Source of the DNA: an uncultured Oscillospiraceae bacterium
GTDB taxonomy: Bacteria > Bacillota > Clostridia > Oscillospirales > Acutalibacteraceae
Assembly: GCA_900542575.1 (NCBI GenBank)
Contig: UQOE01000029.1
Span: 1-23,666 of the forward strand
Length of the DNA: 23,666 nt
Direction: 5' to 3'
Shown here piece by piece: positions 6,042 through 14,275 of the stretch (position 1 is the stretch's first letter; every line of letters begins with the position of its first letter). The notes beneath the pieces are model-generated. The model worked only from the letters and a program-made list of their open reading frames with translations. It was not told where the DNA came from and did not search any database. A program made the translations under genes and the position numbers.

Positions 6042-7373
6042 TTATCCTTCCTTCACGCGCTTATCAAACTGCCGCTTTGCAAAGACAAGCGGAATGATGG
6101 TCAGAAGGACGATGATACCGGCCACAAGGAACAGATTGCCGTTTGGGACGTAGCCGATCTGGCCGGAGAGCTCGTCGTGGTAGATCTCACCGCTGGTGCG
6201 GACAATGCCGTTGCTGATCAGACCGCCGCCGATCATCGGGAAGAGGACGAAGAACAGGATCCAGATGCCCTCGAACTGGCCGCGGCTGTCCTTGGGGTAG
6301 AGCTGTTTGGCCCAGACGCGCATGACCTGGACAAAAACAATATTGCCGATGGTTAGGAGCAGGACGCAGAGCCAGAGATAACCGTTGAAGAATTTGTGCG
6401 GGTTGACGTCATCGGGGTGGATCGGGGCCGCGAGGAAGCAGGCCAGGGCGAGAGCAATTACGCCCGCCAGCGCCACATAGAAGTGCTTATTGTGGTTGAT
6501 GGCCCGGGAAGACGGGATGGCCGCCAGCATGGCGACGACCATAGGTACCGCCTCAATGACGCCGATCTTCGAGGCGTTAAAGCCGAGGTAGTAGATGAGA
6601 TAGTTGTTGAGCTGTGCTGAAATGGCGTCGTAGGCAATAAAGAAGACCATCAGCGAGAGGAATACGAGGACAAGCTCGTGGCGCTTGCCGAACTCCTTAA
6701 AGTTGAAGACGCTGCCGAACTGGTGCCAGAAGGTGCCGCGCTTAGAGGGGGCGACGTCGTCACTCTTGTGCATCAGGAACAGAGAGATAATGCCCAATAC
6801 CGAGACCGCGCCGCCGATGACCAGGAACAGGCGCATATAGTTGTCGTGTGTGCCGACAAGCTGGGCGCCCAGAAGCGTGCCGAGCAGGGTGCCGAGGATA
6901 GGCAGGGTGCCGAGCGCGGCGCCGATCTGCCCGCGGTTTTCGTCCGTCATGATGTCGTTGGTCCAGGCGTTGTAGGTGGAGTCGTTGGCCATGGATCCAA
7001 AGAAGCTCATGACCGTGTCCGCCAGCACGACCATGACAGCCGCCAGCGTGTAGTACTGCTTTGGGATAAATTCCGTGCACCCGAAGGCAATCGTAAAAAT
7101 GCCCCAGATGATGTATCCCACCGAAATAAATGTCCGGCGGTTGCCGGTGCGGTCGGACCAGGTGCCGAAGAAAAAGGTGGAGAACGTCGTGGCCAGGGCC
7201 GAGCAGATCATCATGCCCATGATGATGGACGGATCTTTCCCGATCTTGGCGTAGACAAACGAGTTGAACCACATGTTCTCCAGGTTCCAGCAGATCTGGG
7301 CGACAAGGCCGAGACCCCAGACCAGGAGCCACATACGGGCCGCCGACATGCGGCGGTTGGATTGCTGTTTCAT
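6042..7373 (-). CDS. MFS transporter, SLC45 / sugar-symporter-like
   Basis: The 443-residue protein has about 12 hydrophobic segments and the MFS motif A signature GTWSDRTGNRR at residues 70-80, after the second helix. The N-terminal ENMWFNSFVY stretch and the overall pattern resemble the sucrose/SLC45-type and GPH-like branch of the major facilitator superfamily, which move sugars or glycosides with cations. The substrate cannot be read from sequence. The ATG at 7373 follows an AAAGGAAG site. The gene is single, with its own promoter and terminator, and diverges from the secreted-protein pair starting at 7525, so a link between the two is possible but unsupported. Confidence 0.85.
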   Translation of the reverse strand: MKQQSNRRMSAARMWLLVWGLGLVAQICWNLENMWFNSFVYAKIGKDPSIIMGMMICSALATTFSTFFFGTWSDRTGNRRTFISVGYIIWGIFTIAFGCTEFIPKQYYTLAAVMVVLADTVMSFFGSMANDSTYNAWTNDIMTDENRGQIGAALGTLPILGTLLGTLLGAQLVGTHDNYMRLFLVIGGAVSVLGIISLFLMHKSDDVAPSKRGTFWHQFGSVFNFKEFGKRHELVLVFLSLMVFFIAYDAISAQLNNYLIYYLGFNASKIGVIEAVPMVVAMLAAIPSSRAINHNKHFYVALAGVIALALACFLAAPIHPDDVNPHKFFNGYLWLCVLLLTIGNIVFVQVMRVWAKQLYPKDSRGQFEGIWILFFVLFPMIGGGLISNGIVRTSGEIYHDELSGQIGYVPNGNLFLVAGIIVLLTIIPLVFAKRQFDKRVKEG

Positions 7374-7417
7374 CGTTACTTCCTTTCTGCCGTAATTTTA
7401 TCTATAATCTCGTTTCT

Positions 7418-7447
7418 ATTATACATATATTTAGCAAAGTAGCACAA
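7418..7447 (-). promoter_or_regulatory. Probable promoter of the MFS gene
   Basis: On the minus strand TTGTGC (7447-7442), an 18-base spacer and TATAAT (7423-7418) lie 45 bases upstream of the start codon in an AT-rich stretch. Confidence 0.45.
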
Positions 7448-7524
7448 CAAAAGTCTTTCCCCGTGTCCAAATTAGTGGTAGGCTGTAGATGAACAGCAGT
7501 CTCACAAAAAAGGGGAATCAAAAA

Positions 7525-9120
7525 ATGAAAAACAGTAAGATCGGCCGGGCGGTCCTGGCCGCGGCGCTGGCCGGCTGTCTGGCGGCCCCGTGCGCGGTCA
7601 CGGTTCCGGCCTATCAGTCCCGCGACGGGACACAGCCAAAACAGGTCAGCTCGTACAAGTACTTTGCGGTGCCCGCTATTGACGGTTCCGCCGCATTTGA
7701 AGATCTGCCAGCTGCGAAGGAGCAGGGCAGACTGCCGAAGGCGGTGTATCTTCGGGACAATACCCAGAGCTTCAGCGCCAAATGGGAAATCGCTCTGCTG
7801 GATGGAACGCTGTATGTCCGGCACCGCGGCAAGAATGAGCCATGGCGGGAAGCGCCCATGCCAAAGGCGCTGAAGGGCCACATTAAAGGCATCTCCATGG
7901 ACAAAGACGTCTGCACCTGCGTCGATGAAAACGACTGGATCTACACATGCGAAAACATGTTCAAGGAGCCGAAGGACTGGTACTGGCTCAAATCCTACGG
8001 GAATCTGCTCCGCACTGGCGACTCCTTCCAGCTCGGGAACACACAGCCCGGCAAGTGGTCCGCCGCCATCCTGAACGCCAAGGAGGACAAGATCTTCACC
8101 GGGAGTGACGGCCGACAGCACGCTCTGACCCCCGCCTCCTGCTCCGAGGTCTTTTATGTCGATCCGCGGAATCCCGGCAACCTGGTCTACGTTGACCCGT
8201 GGCTCCCACGGGATAGCTCCCACACCGCCGGCTCCCCCTGCCACGCGCGATTCAGTATCGAATCGCTCAGCGCCTCCGGCAACACCGTCCTTGTCACGAA
8301 CAAGTACGGCGACCTCTACCTGAGGGATGTCGACTACGACATGAGCGGCGGAGATCCGCTCCAGTACCGCTACAGCTGGGACGACCAGACCGGCAAAAAA
8401 GACGCCGGCTCCTGGATCCAGAATCGGCTCGACGACAGCACGGCCGCGGTCCATCTGCCGAGCCCGTACTGGCAGAAAGTACCGAAGGTACCCGGCACCA
8501 TTACGAATCGAATCTCAATCGAGACCACGGGGGCCGGAAGCCAGGCCCGCCTGCTGAAGGTGGAGGGCAGAAAGGACGGCCGCACCGGCTATTGGGAGAT
8601 GCCGAGGGGCGGCAGCGCCTGGACATTCCACCCGACCGATGAGCCGCTGAAAGGCACGGTCCTGCAGAACTCGGCCGAGGATACCTCGAACCGGGATCTC
8701 CTCCCCGCCTCCGGGAAAACCTATTTCGGCACACTGCCTAGCACACGGGTCAAATTGCAGCTTAACGATTTTGCGTGGAACGACAGCCGCCAGAACGCCG
8801 TTCTCCAGGTGGGAAGCGAGCGCATTCCGGTTTCGTTCTACAACGAATACGGCAATCTCGGCACGGTATCCACCATGGAATTTTCCGAACATGCGGAGGG
8901 CGCGCCGCGGAACTACACCGCGTGCATCGAGCTTCCGGCAGACGCAAAGCAGAAACTGCAGCAGTCGGCGGAAGGACAGGCCTTCCTCAAGAATTACATG
9001 GGCGGCAGTTCCAGAAAAGTCTACAGCATGATCTGGACAGACCGTAACATTACACTCGCCGATCCAAACGCTGTCAGCGAGGACGCCCTGACCAACGCGT
9101 TCCAGCTGCAGCGGATCTGA
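7525..9120 (+). CDS. Large secreted protein of unknown function
   Basis: The ATG at 7525 has an AGGGG site nine bases upstream and begins a signal peptide (MKNSKIGRAVLAAALAGCLA, cleavage near VPA-Y); the frame stays open back to 7489 without a good site. The mature ~500-residue protein is rich in Trp, Tyr, Gly and Asp. Short repeated hydrophobic strands (for example GNTVLVTNKYGDLYLRDVDYD, then WEIALLDGTLYVRHRG) suggest a beta-propeller or beta-sandwich fold in its first half. I do not recognise the family and see no catalytic motif. It is followed after only 26 bases by the lipase-like gene, so the two are probably co-transcribed and may act together outside the cell. Confidence 0.8.
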   Translation: MKNSKIGRAVLAAALAGCLAAPCAVTVPAYQSRDGTQPKQVSSYKYFAVPAIDGSAAFEDLPAAKEQGRLPKAVYLRDNTQSFSAKWEIALLDGTLYVRHRGKNEPWREAPMPKALKGHIKGISMDKDVCTCVDENDWIYTCENMFKEPKDWYWLKSYGNLLRTGDSFQLGNTQPGKWSAAILNAKEDKIFTGSDGRQHALTPASCSEVFYVDPRNPGNLVYVDPWLPRDSSHTAGSPCHARFSIESLSASGNTVLVTNKYGDLYLRDVDYDMSGGDPLQYRYSWDDQTGKKDAGSWIQNRLDDSTAAVHLPSPYWQKVPKVPGTITNRISIETTGAGSQARLLKVEGRKDGRTGYWEMPRGGSAWTFHPTDEPLKGTVLQNSAEDTSNRDLLPASGKTYFGTLPSTRVKLQLNDFAWNDSRQNAVLQVGSERIPVSFYNEYGNLGTVSTMEFSEHAEGAPRNYTACIELPADAKQKLQQSAEGQAFLKNYMGGSSRKVYSMIWTDRNITLADPNAVSEDALTNAFQLQRI

Positions 9121-9146
9121 ATATTTATTGACAGGAGATCAAGAAG

Positions 9147-10676
9147 ATGAAAAAGCAAACATTTCGCATTGCGGCCGCTGTGCTCGCACTGCTCATGGTG
9201 CTCTCGCTGTTCCCAATGAGCGCCCTCGCCGGGGAAATCCCCGGGACCATTCAGGTCAAAGTCAAACACGAGATGGATGACACGGATGTCGAAAACACCT
9301 TCACTTACAGCGATTCCTACTTCTACGGCGACAGCTACAAATACAATAATGACCTCGCCAAGCTGGCGCTGGGCCTCTGCTTCGCCGCAGGATCCAGCCA
9401 CGACGCGCTGAACGCCGGCGACCGCGCCGGTGAGACCAAGAACTGGGAAGCCATGATGAACCAGTGCGGGTTCCAGGACATTGAATCCAACGCGGACATG
9501 CACCGCAAGGCGGACTCCAACACGTTCGGCATCAACGCCGCCCGTAAGACCATCCACGACAAGAAGGGCGCCGCAACCCTTATCGTCGCTGCCGGCCGCA
9601 GCTTCGGCTACAATGCAGAGTGGGGCGGCAACGCCTACGTCGGCGCTTCGGGTGACCACGCCGGATTCGCCATCTGCCGCGACACGGAGATCCGCTTCCT
9701 TCAGCAGTACGTCAGGAAGCACAAGATCACGGGCCGCGTCAAGCTCGTCCTCGCCGGCAACAGCCGCTCCGCTATCGCCGCCAACCTCGTCGGAGGCGCG
9801 CTCGATCAGGGCAAGGCCGACATCGGCGTCAAAGTCAATCCCCACGACCTCTTCGTCTACACCTATGAGAGCCCGCTGGGCGCACCCATTGCAGACACGA
9901 TGAAAGGCGACTACGGCAACATCCACAACATTGTCAACCCGGCCGACATGGTCGCCGTCGTTCCGTTCTACACCTGGGGATTTGCCCGTTATGGCACAGA
10001 CCACTATCTTCCCACCAAAGGCCAGAAGGAATACGAGGAGCTTCTCCCGAAGGAAGAGGCCACACTCGCGGCCAACCCGGCCGACAAGCTCGTCATCGGT
10101 AACAAGTACTGGCCGGATGCTTTCCAGGCTTACGACGCCACCTACTCCAACGGCATGCTGACCTCGGTCACCCGCACGGATGAGACCCAGCCGCAGTTCT
10201 ACAAAGACTTCGCCAAGGCAGTCAACGACGCGTTCATCACCCGCGAGGAGTACGTCTCTGTTCTGGAGCCGTATGTTGTCCAGCTGGTCCATGATTTCTT
10301 CGATCAGGACAAGCCGGAGGCTGCCGCCGTCCTCCAGACCCTGCTCCAAAACATCCAGGCAAACTGGCAGGACATCGCCACGAGCCTCCTGAACGGCACC
10401 TCTGAAACCGTTCTCACTAATGTCGTCGCCAAGTCGCTGCGCGACTCCAACTTCTCGGCCATCTCCGATGCCGATCTGCAGAAAGTCGTCCACGAATTCA
10501 GCGTCCGCGGTAAGAACTTCATGCAGAAGTATCCGGGTACCACCGTCACGCTTCTGCGCAACATCGTCATCTGCTTCGAGCCGCACTTCTCCTCCAACGA
10601 GTACGCCTGGGCCATGGTCACCCCGGCCTCCTTCATGGAGCAGAACACTGGATACAGCTACGATACGCTGAAATAA
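9147..10676 (+). CDS. Secreted alpha/beta-hydrolase, lipase class 3-like
   Basis: The 509-residue product starts with a clear signal peptide (core AAAVLALLMVLSLF, cleavage ALA-G) and an AGGAG site. The middle of the protein matches the layout of class 3 lipase-like proteins of Clostridia: a strand, then a nucleophile elbow AGNSRSAIAANLVG (Ser206), then YTYESPLGAP, then NIHNIVNPADMVAVVPFYTWGFARYG, where the Asp of NPAD (D267) would be the second catalytic residue. The elbow is GNSRS rather than the usual GHSRGA: Gly after Ser-Arg is replaced by Ser, which may alter activity. The substrate is unknown. The C-terminal ~150 residues are mostly helical. It is second in a two-gene unit ended by the terminator at 10694. 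Confidence 0.75.
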   Translation: MKKQTFRIAAAVLALLMVLSLFPMSALAGEIPGTIQVKVKHEMDDTDVENTFTYSDSYFYGDSYKYNNDLAKLALGLCFAAGSSHDALNAGDRAGETKNWEAMMNQCGFQDIESNADMHRKADSNTFGINAARKTIHDKKGAATLIVAAGRSFGYNAEWGGNAYVGASGDHAGFAICRDTEIRFLQQYVRKHKITGRVKLVLAGNSRSAIAANLVGGALDQGKADIGVKVNPHDLFVYTYESPLGAPIADTMKGDYGNIHNIVNPADMVAVVPFYTWGFARYGTDHYLPTKGQKEYEELLPKEEATLAANPADKLVIGNKYWPDAFQAYDATYSNGMLTSVTRTDETQPQFYKDFAKAVNDAFITREEYVSVLEPYVVQLVHDFFDQDKPEAAAVLQTLLQNIQANWQDIATSLLNGTSETVLTNVVAKSLRDSNFSAISDADLQKVVHEFSVRGKNFMQKYPGTTVTLLRNIVICFEPHFSSNEYAWAMVTPASFMEQNTGYSYDTLK

Positions 10677-10693
10677 CGAAAGCATATAGCATG

Positions 10694-10727
10694 GGACCGC
10701 TGTCCGGCATGGCAGCGGTCCTTTTTT
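10694..10727 (+). terminator. Intrinsic terminator of the lipase-like gene
   Basis: GGACCGCTG and CAGCGGTCC form a perfect 9-bp stem followed by six T residues, 18 bases after the stop codon. Confidence 0.9.
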
Positions 10728-10751
10728 GCAATCTTTTCGACGCATGTGCGG

Positions 10752-10757
10752 CTATAA
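10752..10757 (+). promoter_or_regulatory. Probable -10 element of the SDR gene
   Basis: A perfect TATAAT lies 32 bases before the start codon. The best -35 is TTGCAA at 10727-10732 with a long 19-base spacer, so the upstream half is uncertain. Confidence 0.45.
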
Positions 10758-10788
10758 TCATAGCGTATTCTGAAAGGAGCGTTTGTTC

Positions 10789-11592
10789 ATGTCCACTGAA
10801 TCGAAAGTTGCAGTTATTACGGGGGCATCCTCCGGAATCGGGCTAGGCGCGGCCCGGGAGCTGGCGTCCAAAGGGTGCCGCGTCTACGACTTCTCCCGCC
10901 ACGCGGGGCCGGAAGTTTCCGGCGTCACCCATGTGTTCTGCGACGTCACCAAACCGGAGACCATAGACGCGGCCCTGCAGAATGTTCTGGACCAGGAGTC
11001 CCGCATCGACATTCTCATCAGCAACGCCGGCATGGGCATCTCCGGTGCGATCGAGTTCACCGAACCAAACGCGGTTCGCAAACAGATGGAAGTCAACTTC
11101 TTCGGCACCGACAACATGTGCCGTGCCGTCGTTCCCATTATGCGGAAGCAGGGCGGCGGCCGCATTGTCACCATAAGCTCCGTCGCGGCGCCCATCGCCA
11201 TTCCTTTCCAGGCATACTACTCCGCCTCCAAGGCGGCTATCGAGGACTACACATTAGCTCTGCGCAATGAGGTTGCGCCGTTTGGCATTGAAGTGGTCTG
11301 CATTCTGCCAGGCGACATCCATACCGGGTTCACAGATGCCCGCGAAAAGAGCCCGGTCGGCGACGACATCTACGGTGGCCGCATCGCCCGCTCCGTCGCC
11401 GGTATGGAGCACGACGAGCGCACCGGCATGGATCCGGACAAGGCCGGCGCCATCATCGCCCATCACGCGCTGCGCCGCCATCCCTCCCCGGTCTACACCA
11501 TCGGCAATGCCTACAAAGTGTTCGTCTTCCTGACACGCATCGTGTCCAACCGCTTCCTGTATAGTATGGTCGGGAAGCTGTACGCGAAATAA
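10789..11592 (+). CDS. Short-chain dehydrogenase/reductase
   Basis: The 267-residue protein is a classical SDR. Residues 11-18 (TGASSGIG) bind the dinucleotide cofactor, NAG at 79-81 is the structural motif, and the catalytic Ser (SS at 130-131), Tyr144 and Lys148 (YSASK) are all present. It should therefore be an active NAD(P)-dependent oxidoreductase; the substrate is unknown. No Asp ends the second strand (the segment reads DFSRH), which favours NADP over NAD, as inference. The start chosen is the ATG at 10789 with AAAGGAG ten bases upstream; a TTG at 10783 is too close to that site. The C-terminus ends in a hydrophobic/aromatic stretch (VFVFLTRIVSNRFLYSMVG) that may touch the membrane. 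It is a single gene; a decayed SDR lies at 22124. Confidence 0.9.
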   Translation: MSTESKVAVITGASSGIGLGAARELASKGCRVYDFSRHAGPEVSGVTHVFCDVTKPETIDAALQNVLDQESRIDILISNAGMGISGAIEFTEPNAVRKQMEVNFFGTDNMCRAVVPIMRKQGGGRIVTISSVAAPIAIPFQAYYSASKAAIEDYTLALRNEVAPFGIEVVCILPGDIHTGFTDAREKSPVGDDIYGGRIARSVAGMEHDERTGMDPDKAGAIIAHHALRRHPSPVYTIGNAYKVFVFLTRIVSNRFLYSMVGKLYAK

Positions 11593-11599
11593 GGGCGGC

Positions 11600-11733
11600 T
11601 GGCAGATCAAAATCAGCATTTTTTTCAAATTGGCAGATCACAGAACAGATTTCTCGCCGAACTGGCAGATCAAAATAAGCATTTTCTCAAAATTGGCAGA
11701 TCAAAGAACTAAAATAATAATTTGATCTGCCAA
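11600..11733. repeat. Phased array of TGGCAGATCA with one inverted copy
   Basis: Four direct copies of TGGCAGATCA start at 11600, 11631, 11663 and 11694, that is at 31, 32 and 31 bases, close to three turns of DNA. An inverted copy (TGATCTGCCA) lies at 11723. The sequence between copies is also partly duplicated with a 63-base period (CAAAAT-AGCATTTT). The fourth and the inverted copy form the hairpin listed next. Confidence 0.9.
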
Positions 11734-11741
11734 ACTGTTTT
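11693..11741 (+). terminator. Terminator-like hairpin built from the repeat
   Basis: TTGGCAGATCAAA (11693-11705) and TTTGATCTGCCAA (11721-11733) form a perfect 13-bp stem with a 15-base A-rich loop, followed by ACTGTTTTT. It could end the SDR transcript, but the array it belongs to suggests another or additional role. Confidence 0.45.
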
Positions 11742-11761
11742 TCCTTGTCATTACGTAACAC

Positions 11762-11795
11762 AAAAAACGCGGCACCCGCAGGTGCCGCGTTTTTT
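11762..11795. terminator. Bidirectional intrinsic terminator
   Basis: CGCGGCACC, a CGCA loop and GGTGCCGCG form a perfect stem flanked by A6 on the left and T6 on the right, so it works in both directions. It ends the leftward serpin operon and insulates it from the rightward SDR gene. Confidence 0.9.
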
Positions 11796-11821
11796 CGTCG
11801 ATCTATTTTGCTTAAGTAAGT

Positions 11822-13027
11822 TTATACCCGATTCATAACCCCGGTAAACAGTACCATTCCGTTGGATGTGTCCCGAATGCAGTAGACAAACGGAATGTCG
11901 CAACAGAACGATACTGCGTTGTCAGGAAGAAGCATCGCCTTTTCGTTGACGGCGATCTCCGTGACAGCGGCGGCGCGGCTGCCGAGCTCGTCCACTTCCA
12001 GGACGGCGCGGTGACTGGCGTCGGAGAGGTACAGATCTTTGCCCATATTGGAAAAGTCGGCGCGGACGCTGTCGAAGGCATCGGTCATGCCGAGCAGCCG
12101 CATAATTTCGGGCAGATTGTCAAAAGAGCGGTCGCACTTGAATTTCGGCAGCGCCAGGTTGGAGACCGGCCGCCGGTCGGCCGTGCCCAGAGAGTTCAGG
12201 AAGCCGTCCCTCTCAGAATCTGAGCACGAAGCCCATTTGCGTGCGACAGTGATGTCTGTATCGCCTGCGGGGAGAATGAGGTCCATGACGATGGAGCTGT
12301 TCTTATAAGGCAGTTCCAGGCCGCGGAACCCGTCCGCCGCATAGTAGCGGTAGGAATTCTCGTTTTGGTGCATCATGGAGACGTCCTGCTTTACGCCGTC
12401 GGCGTTGGTGAAAGGCTCCGTGTAGGTCATGTATTTATCAAATGGGGATTCCCACTCGCCGTAGAAGTACACCGCATTCAGCAGGTCTGCGACGCTGTCC
12501 GTCTGGACGACCGGTTTATAGTCCGGGATCAGCCCGTTGGTGGCATCCGCCGCCCACGCCTGAATATGCGCCGAAGTCTGCTTGCTGAAAGGTTCTGTTC
12601 GAACTGAGGCATTCATCTTCTTCTGCATGTCCGCCAAATAGGACGGGCTGAGCGATGCCTTGTTGGAATTGACCCAGATACTGTTGGCCGAAGTCAGTTT
12701 TGCGGTAGCTGGCTGCTCTTTTGCCGCATAGGCGCGGTACTGCTCTGCGAAGGCCTCCAGATCTGAGATGCCGAGCACGTCATCCATCTGGGTGCGGGTC
12801 CGGCCCGCCGCGCCGAAATCCGCCATGGCAAAGGCGGTCTCCAGGCTGTAGGGCGAGTAAAACAGATTATCTTTGCCGACCGTGGCATCGAAAAATTTCC
12901 AGTTCAGTGCGTTGACGCTGCTGCTCAGGGACTCCGCCGGCTTTGCGGCAAAGGCCGGGAAGCAGGCGGCAGCCGCGAGGACAGCCGCCAGCAGGAATGC
13001 AGCGATACGTTTCCGAATTCGATTCAT
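11822..13027 (-). CDS. Secreted serpin 1
   Basis: The 401-residue protein has a signal peptide (cleavage AFA-A) followed by a complete serpin fold: SSSVNALNWKFF, NLFYSPYSLETAFAM, LLNAVYFYGEWESPFD, LELPYKNSSIVMDLILP and the C-terminal PFVYCIRDTSNGMVLFTGVM. The reactive-loop hinge ELGSRAAAVTEIAV (from residue 347) has the short side chains at P15-P9 needed for inhibition, so an active suicide inhibitor of serine proteases is likely. Counting P17 from E347 puts P1 at Lys363, which would suit trypsin-like targets. The P' side is longer than in alpha-1-antitrypsin, so the true P1 is uncertain. Gut bacterial serpins such as the siropins of Eubacterium siraeum inhibit host or microbial proteases. 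It starts 11 bases after the second serpin's stop, with GGAGG, as the last gene of the operon. Confidence 0.93.
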   Translation of the reverse strand: MNRIRKRIAAFLLAAVLAAAACFPAFAAKPAESLSSSVNALNWKFFDATVGKDNLFYSPYSLETAFAMADFGAAGRTRTQMDDVLGISDLEAFAEQYRAYAAKEQPATAKLTSANSIWVNSNKASLSPSYLADMQKKMNASVRTEPFSKQTSAHIQAWAADATNGLIPDYKPVVQTDSVADLLNAVYFYGEWESPFDKYMTYTEPFTNADGVKQDVSMMHQNENSYRYYAADGFRGLELPYKNSSIVMDLILPAGDTDITVARKWASCSDSERDGFLNSLGTADRRPVSNLALPKFKCDRSFDNLPEIMRLLGMTDAFDSVRADFSNMGKDLYLSDASHRAVLEVDELGSRAAAVTEIAVNEKAMLLPDNAVSFCCDIPFVYCIRDTSNGMVLFTGVMNRV

Positions 13028-13038
13028 ACCTTCCTCCG

Positions 13039-14271
13039 TCAGGTCAGATTGTGAATGGCACCGGTGAACAGTTCTGCACCGTTGCTCTGGTCGCGGATTA
13101 CGAAAATAAACGGGTGGTCCGCAATAAAGTCGATGTATCTCTCCTCTTCGGGAGCCATGGCGGTCAGGCCGACGGCAATTTCCGTGACAGCGGCCGCTTT
13201 CGTACCCTTTTCATCTACGGAGACCTTTGCGCGGTGGCGGACCGAATCGATATAGAGATTCGGCGCGATGCCGGTGAAGTCGGCGTTTCCGCCGAAGGCA
13301 TCGGTCATGCCGAGGGACTGCAGGATCTGCGGGAGGCTGTCGGTGGTCTGATCCAGCTCGATCTTCGGCAGGGCCAGCGTGCGGATTTTCTCCATGCGGG
13401 CTCCGTCCAGATTCTGCAGGAAGGCCTCGCGGTTTTTGGCAGAGGTCTTGGTCCACAGGTCTGCGACATTGTTGGCGCGGCCATTGCCGGAGGGCAGGAT
13501 GACGTCCATGACGATCTTGCCGTCCTGGTACGGAAGCTGGATGGCCTTGAAGGTCCCGTTGTCCAGATAGCGGTAGTTGTTGTTGTATGCGTGCATCATA
13601 TCGACGCGTTTCGGCTTGGCGTTGCCGTAAAACATCTGCTTATTCGTGTCGTTCGTGTCGAACGGCGTTTCCCACTCGCCGTAAAAGTAGACGGCGTTGA
13701 CGAGATCCATCACCTTGTCGGGTGTGACGATGGATTGGTAGTCCGGAAGGAAGCCCTTGGTTGTTTTGTTCACAAACTGGGTTACTTCGCGGCTCGTATT
13801 ATCTGTAAACGGCTCTGCCTTTACAGTTGCGCCCATTTTGGTCTTCATCTTGAGCTGATATCCCTTATTGATGCCGTTTCTCGGGATTTTATCGGTATTG
13901 ATCCAGATGCCATTGGCCGTGTTCAGTTTGCAAGTCCTCGGCATTTTTTTCGTCCGGTATGCATTGTACTGGTCCAAAAATGCATCGATGTCAGAAATAC
14001 CGAGAACCTTCTCCATCTGCTTCTTCGTGTTGTTTTTTGCGCCGGCATCCATCATGGCAAAGGCACTGTCAATGCTGTAGGCGGAGTAGAACAGATTGTC
14101 CTCCCCGGTCATCTTGTCAAACAGCTTCCAGTTCAGCTCGTTGACGCTCTGCGACACCGCAGAGGTGTCTGCCTGTTTCGCAGTTCCGGCGGCATACGCC
14201 GTGCCGGTTCCGCCGAGCACCATGAGCGCCGTCATGGCGAGAGCCGTGATGGTCTTCATCAGTTTCTTCAT
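13039..14271 (-). CDS. Secreted serpin 2
   Basis: The 410-residue exported protein (signal peptide ending AYA-A) is a paralogue of the following gene, with SQSVNELNWKLFDKM, NLFYSAYSIDSAFAMMDAG, LVNAVYFYGEWETPFD and PFIFVIRDQSNGAELFTGAI. Its hinge EKGTKAAAVTEIAV (from residue 354) is close to the inhibitory consensus. The loop after it (GLTAMAPEEERYID) differs completely from the sister protein. By count P1 would be Thr370 with Leu369 at P2, suggesting a non-trypsin, elastase- or subtilisin-like target; this is inference. It starts four bases after the stop of the macro-domain gene, with AAAGGAAAAG upstream, so the three genes form one operon. Confidence 0.93.
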   Translation of the reverse strand: MKKLMKTITALAMTALMVLGGTGTAYAAGTAKQADTSAVSQSVNELNWKLFDKMTGEDNLFYSAYSIDSAFAMMDAGAKNNTKKQMEKVLGISDIDAFLDQYNAYRTKKMPRTCKLNTANGIWINTDKIPRNGINKGYQLKMKTKMGATVKAEPFTDNTSREVTQFVNKTTKGFLPDYQSIVTPDKVMDLVNAVYFYGEWETPFDTNDTNKQMFYGNAKPKRVDMMHAYNNNYRYLDNGTFKAIQLPYQDGKIVMDVILPSGNGRANNVADLWTKTSAKNREAFLQNLDGARMEKIRTLALPKIELDQTTDSLPQILQSLGMTDAFGGNADFTGIAPNLYIDSVRHRAKVSVDEKGTKAAAVTEIAVGLTAMAPEEERYIDFIADHPFIFVIRDQSNGAELFTGAIHNLT

Positions 14272-14275
14272 AAGA

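Noticed and set aside
9021..10745. Very long open frame on the minus strand opposite the lipase-like gene
   Set aside because: It is the mirror of a strongly biased coding sequence, has no ribosome binding site and its translation is Val/Gly/Asp-rich without family patterns.
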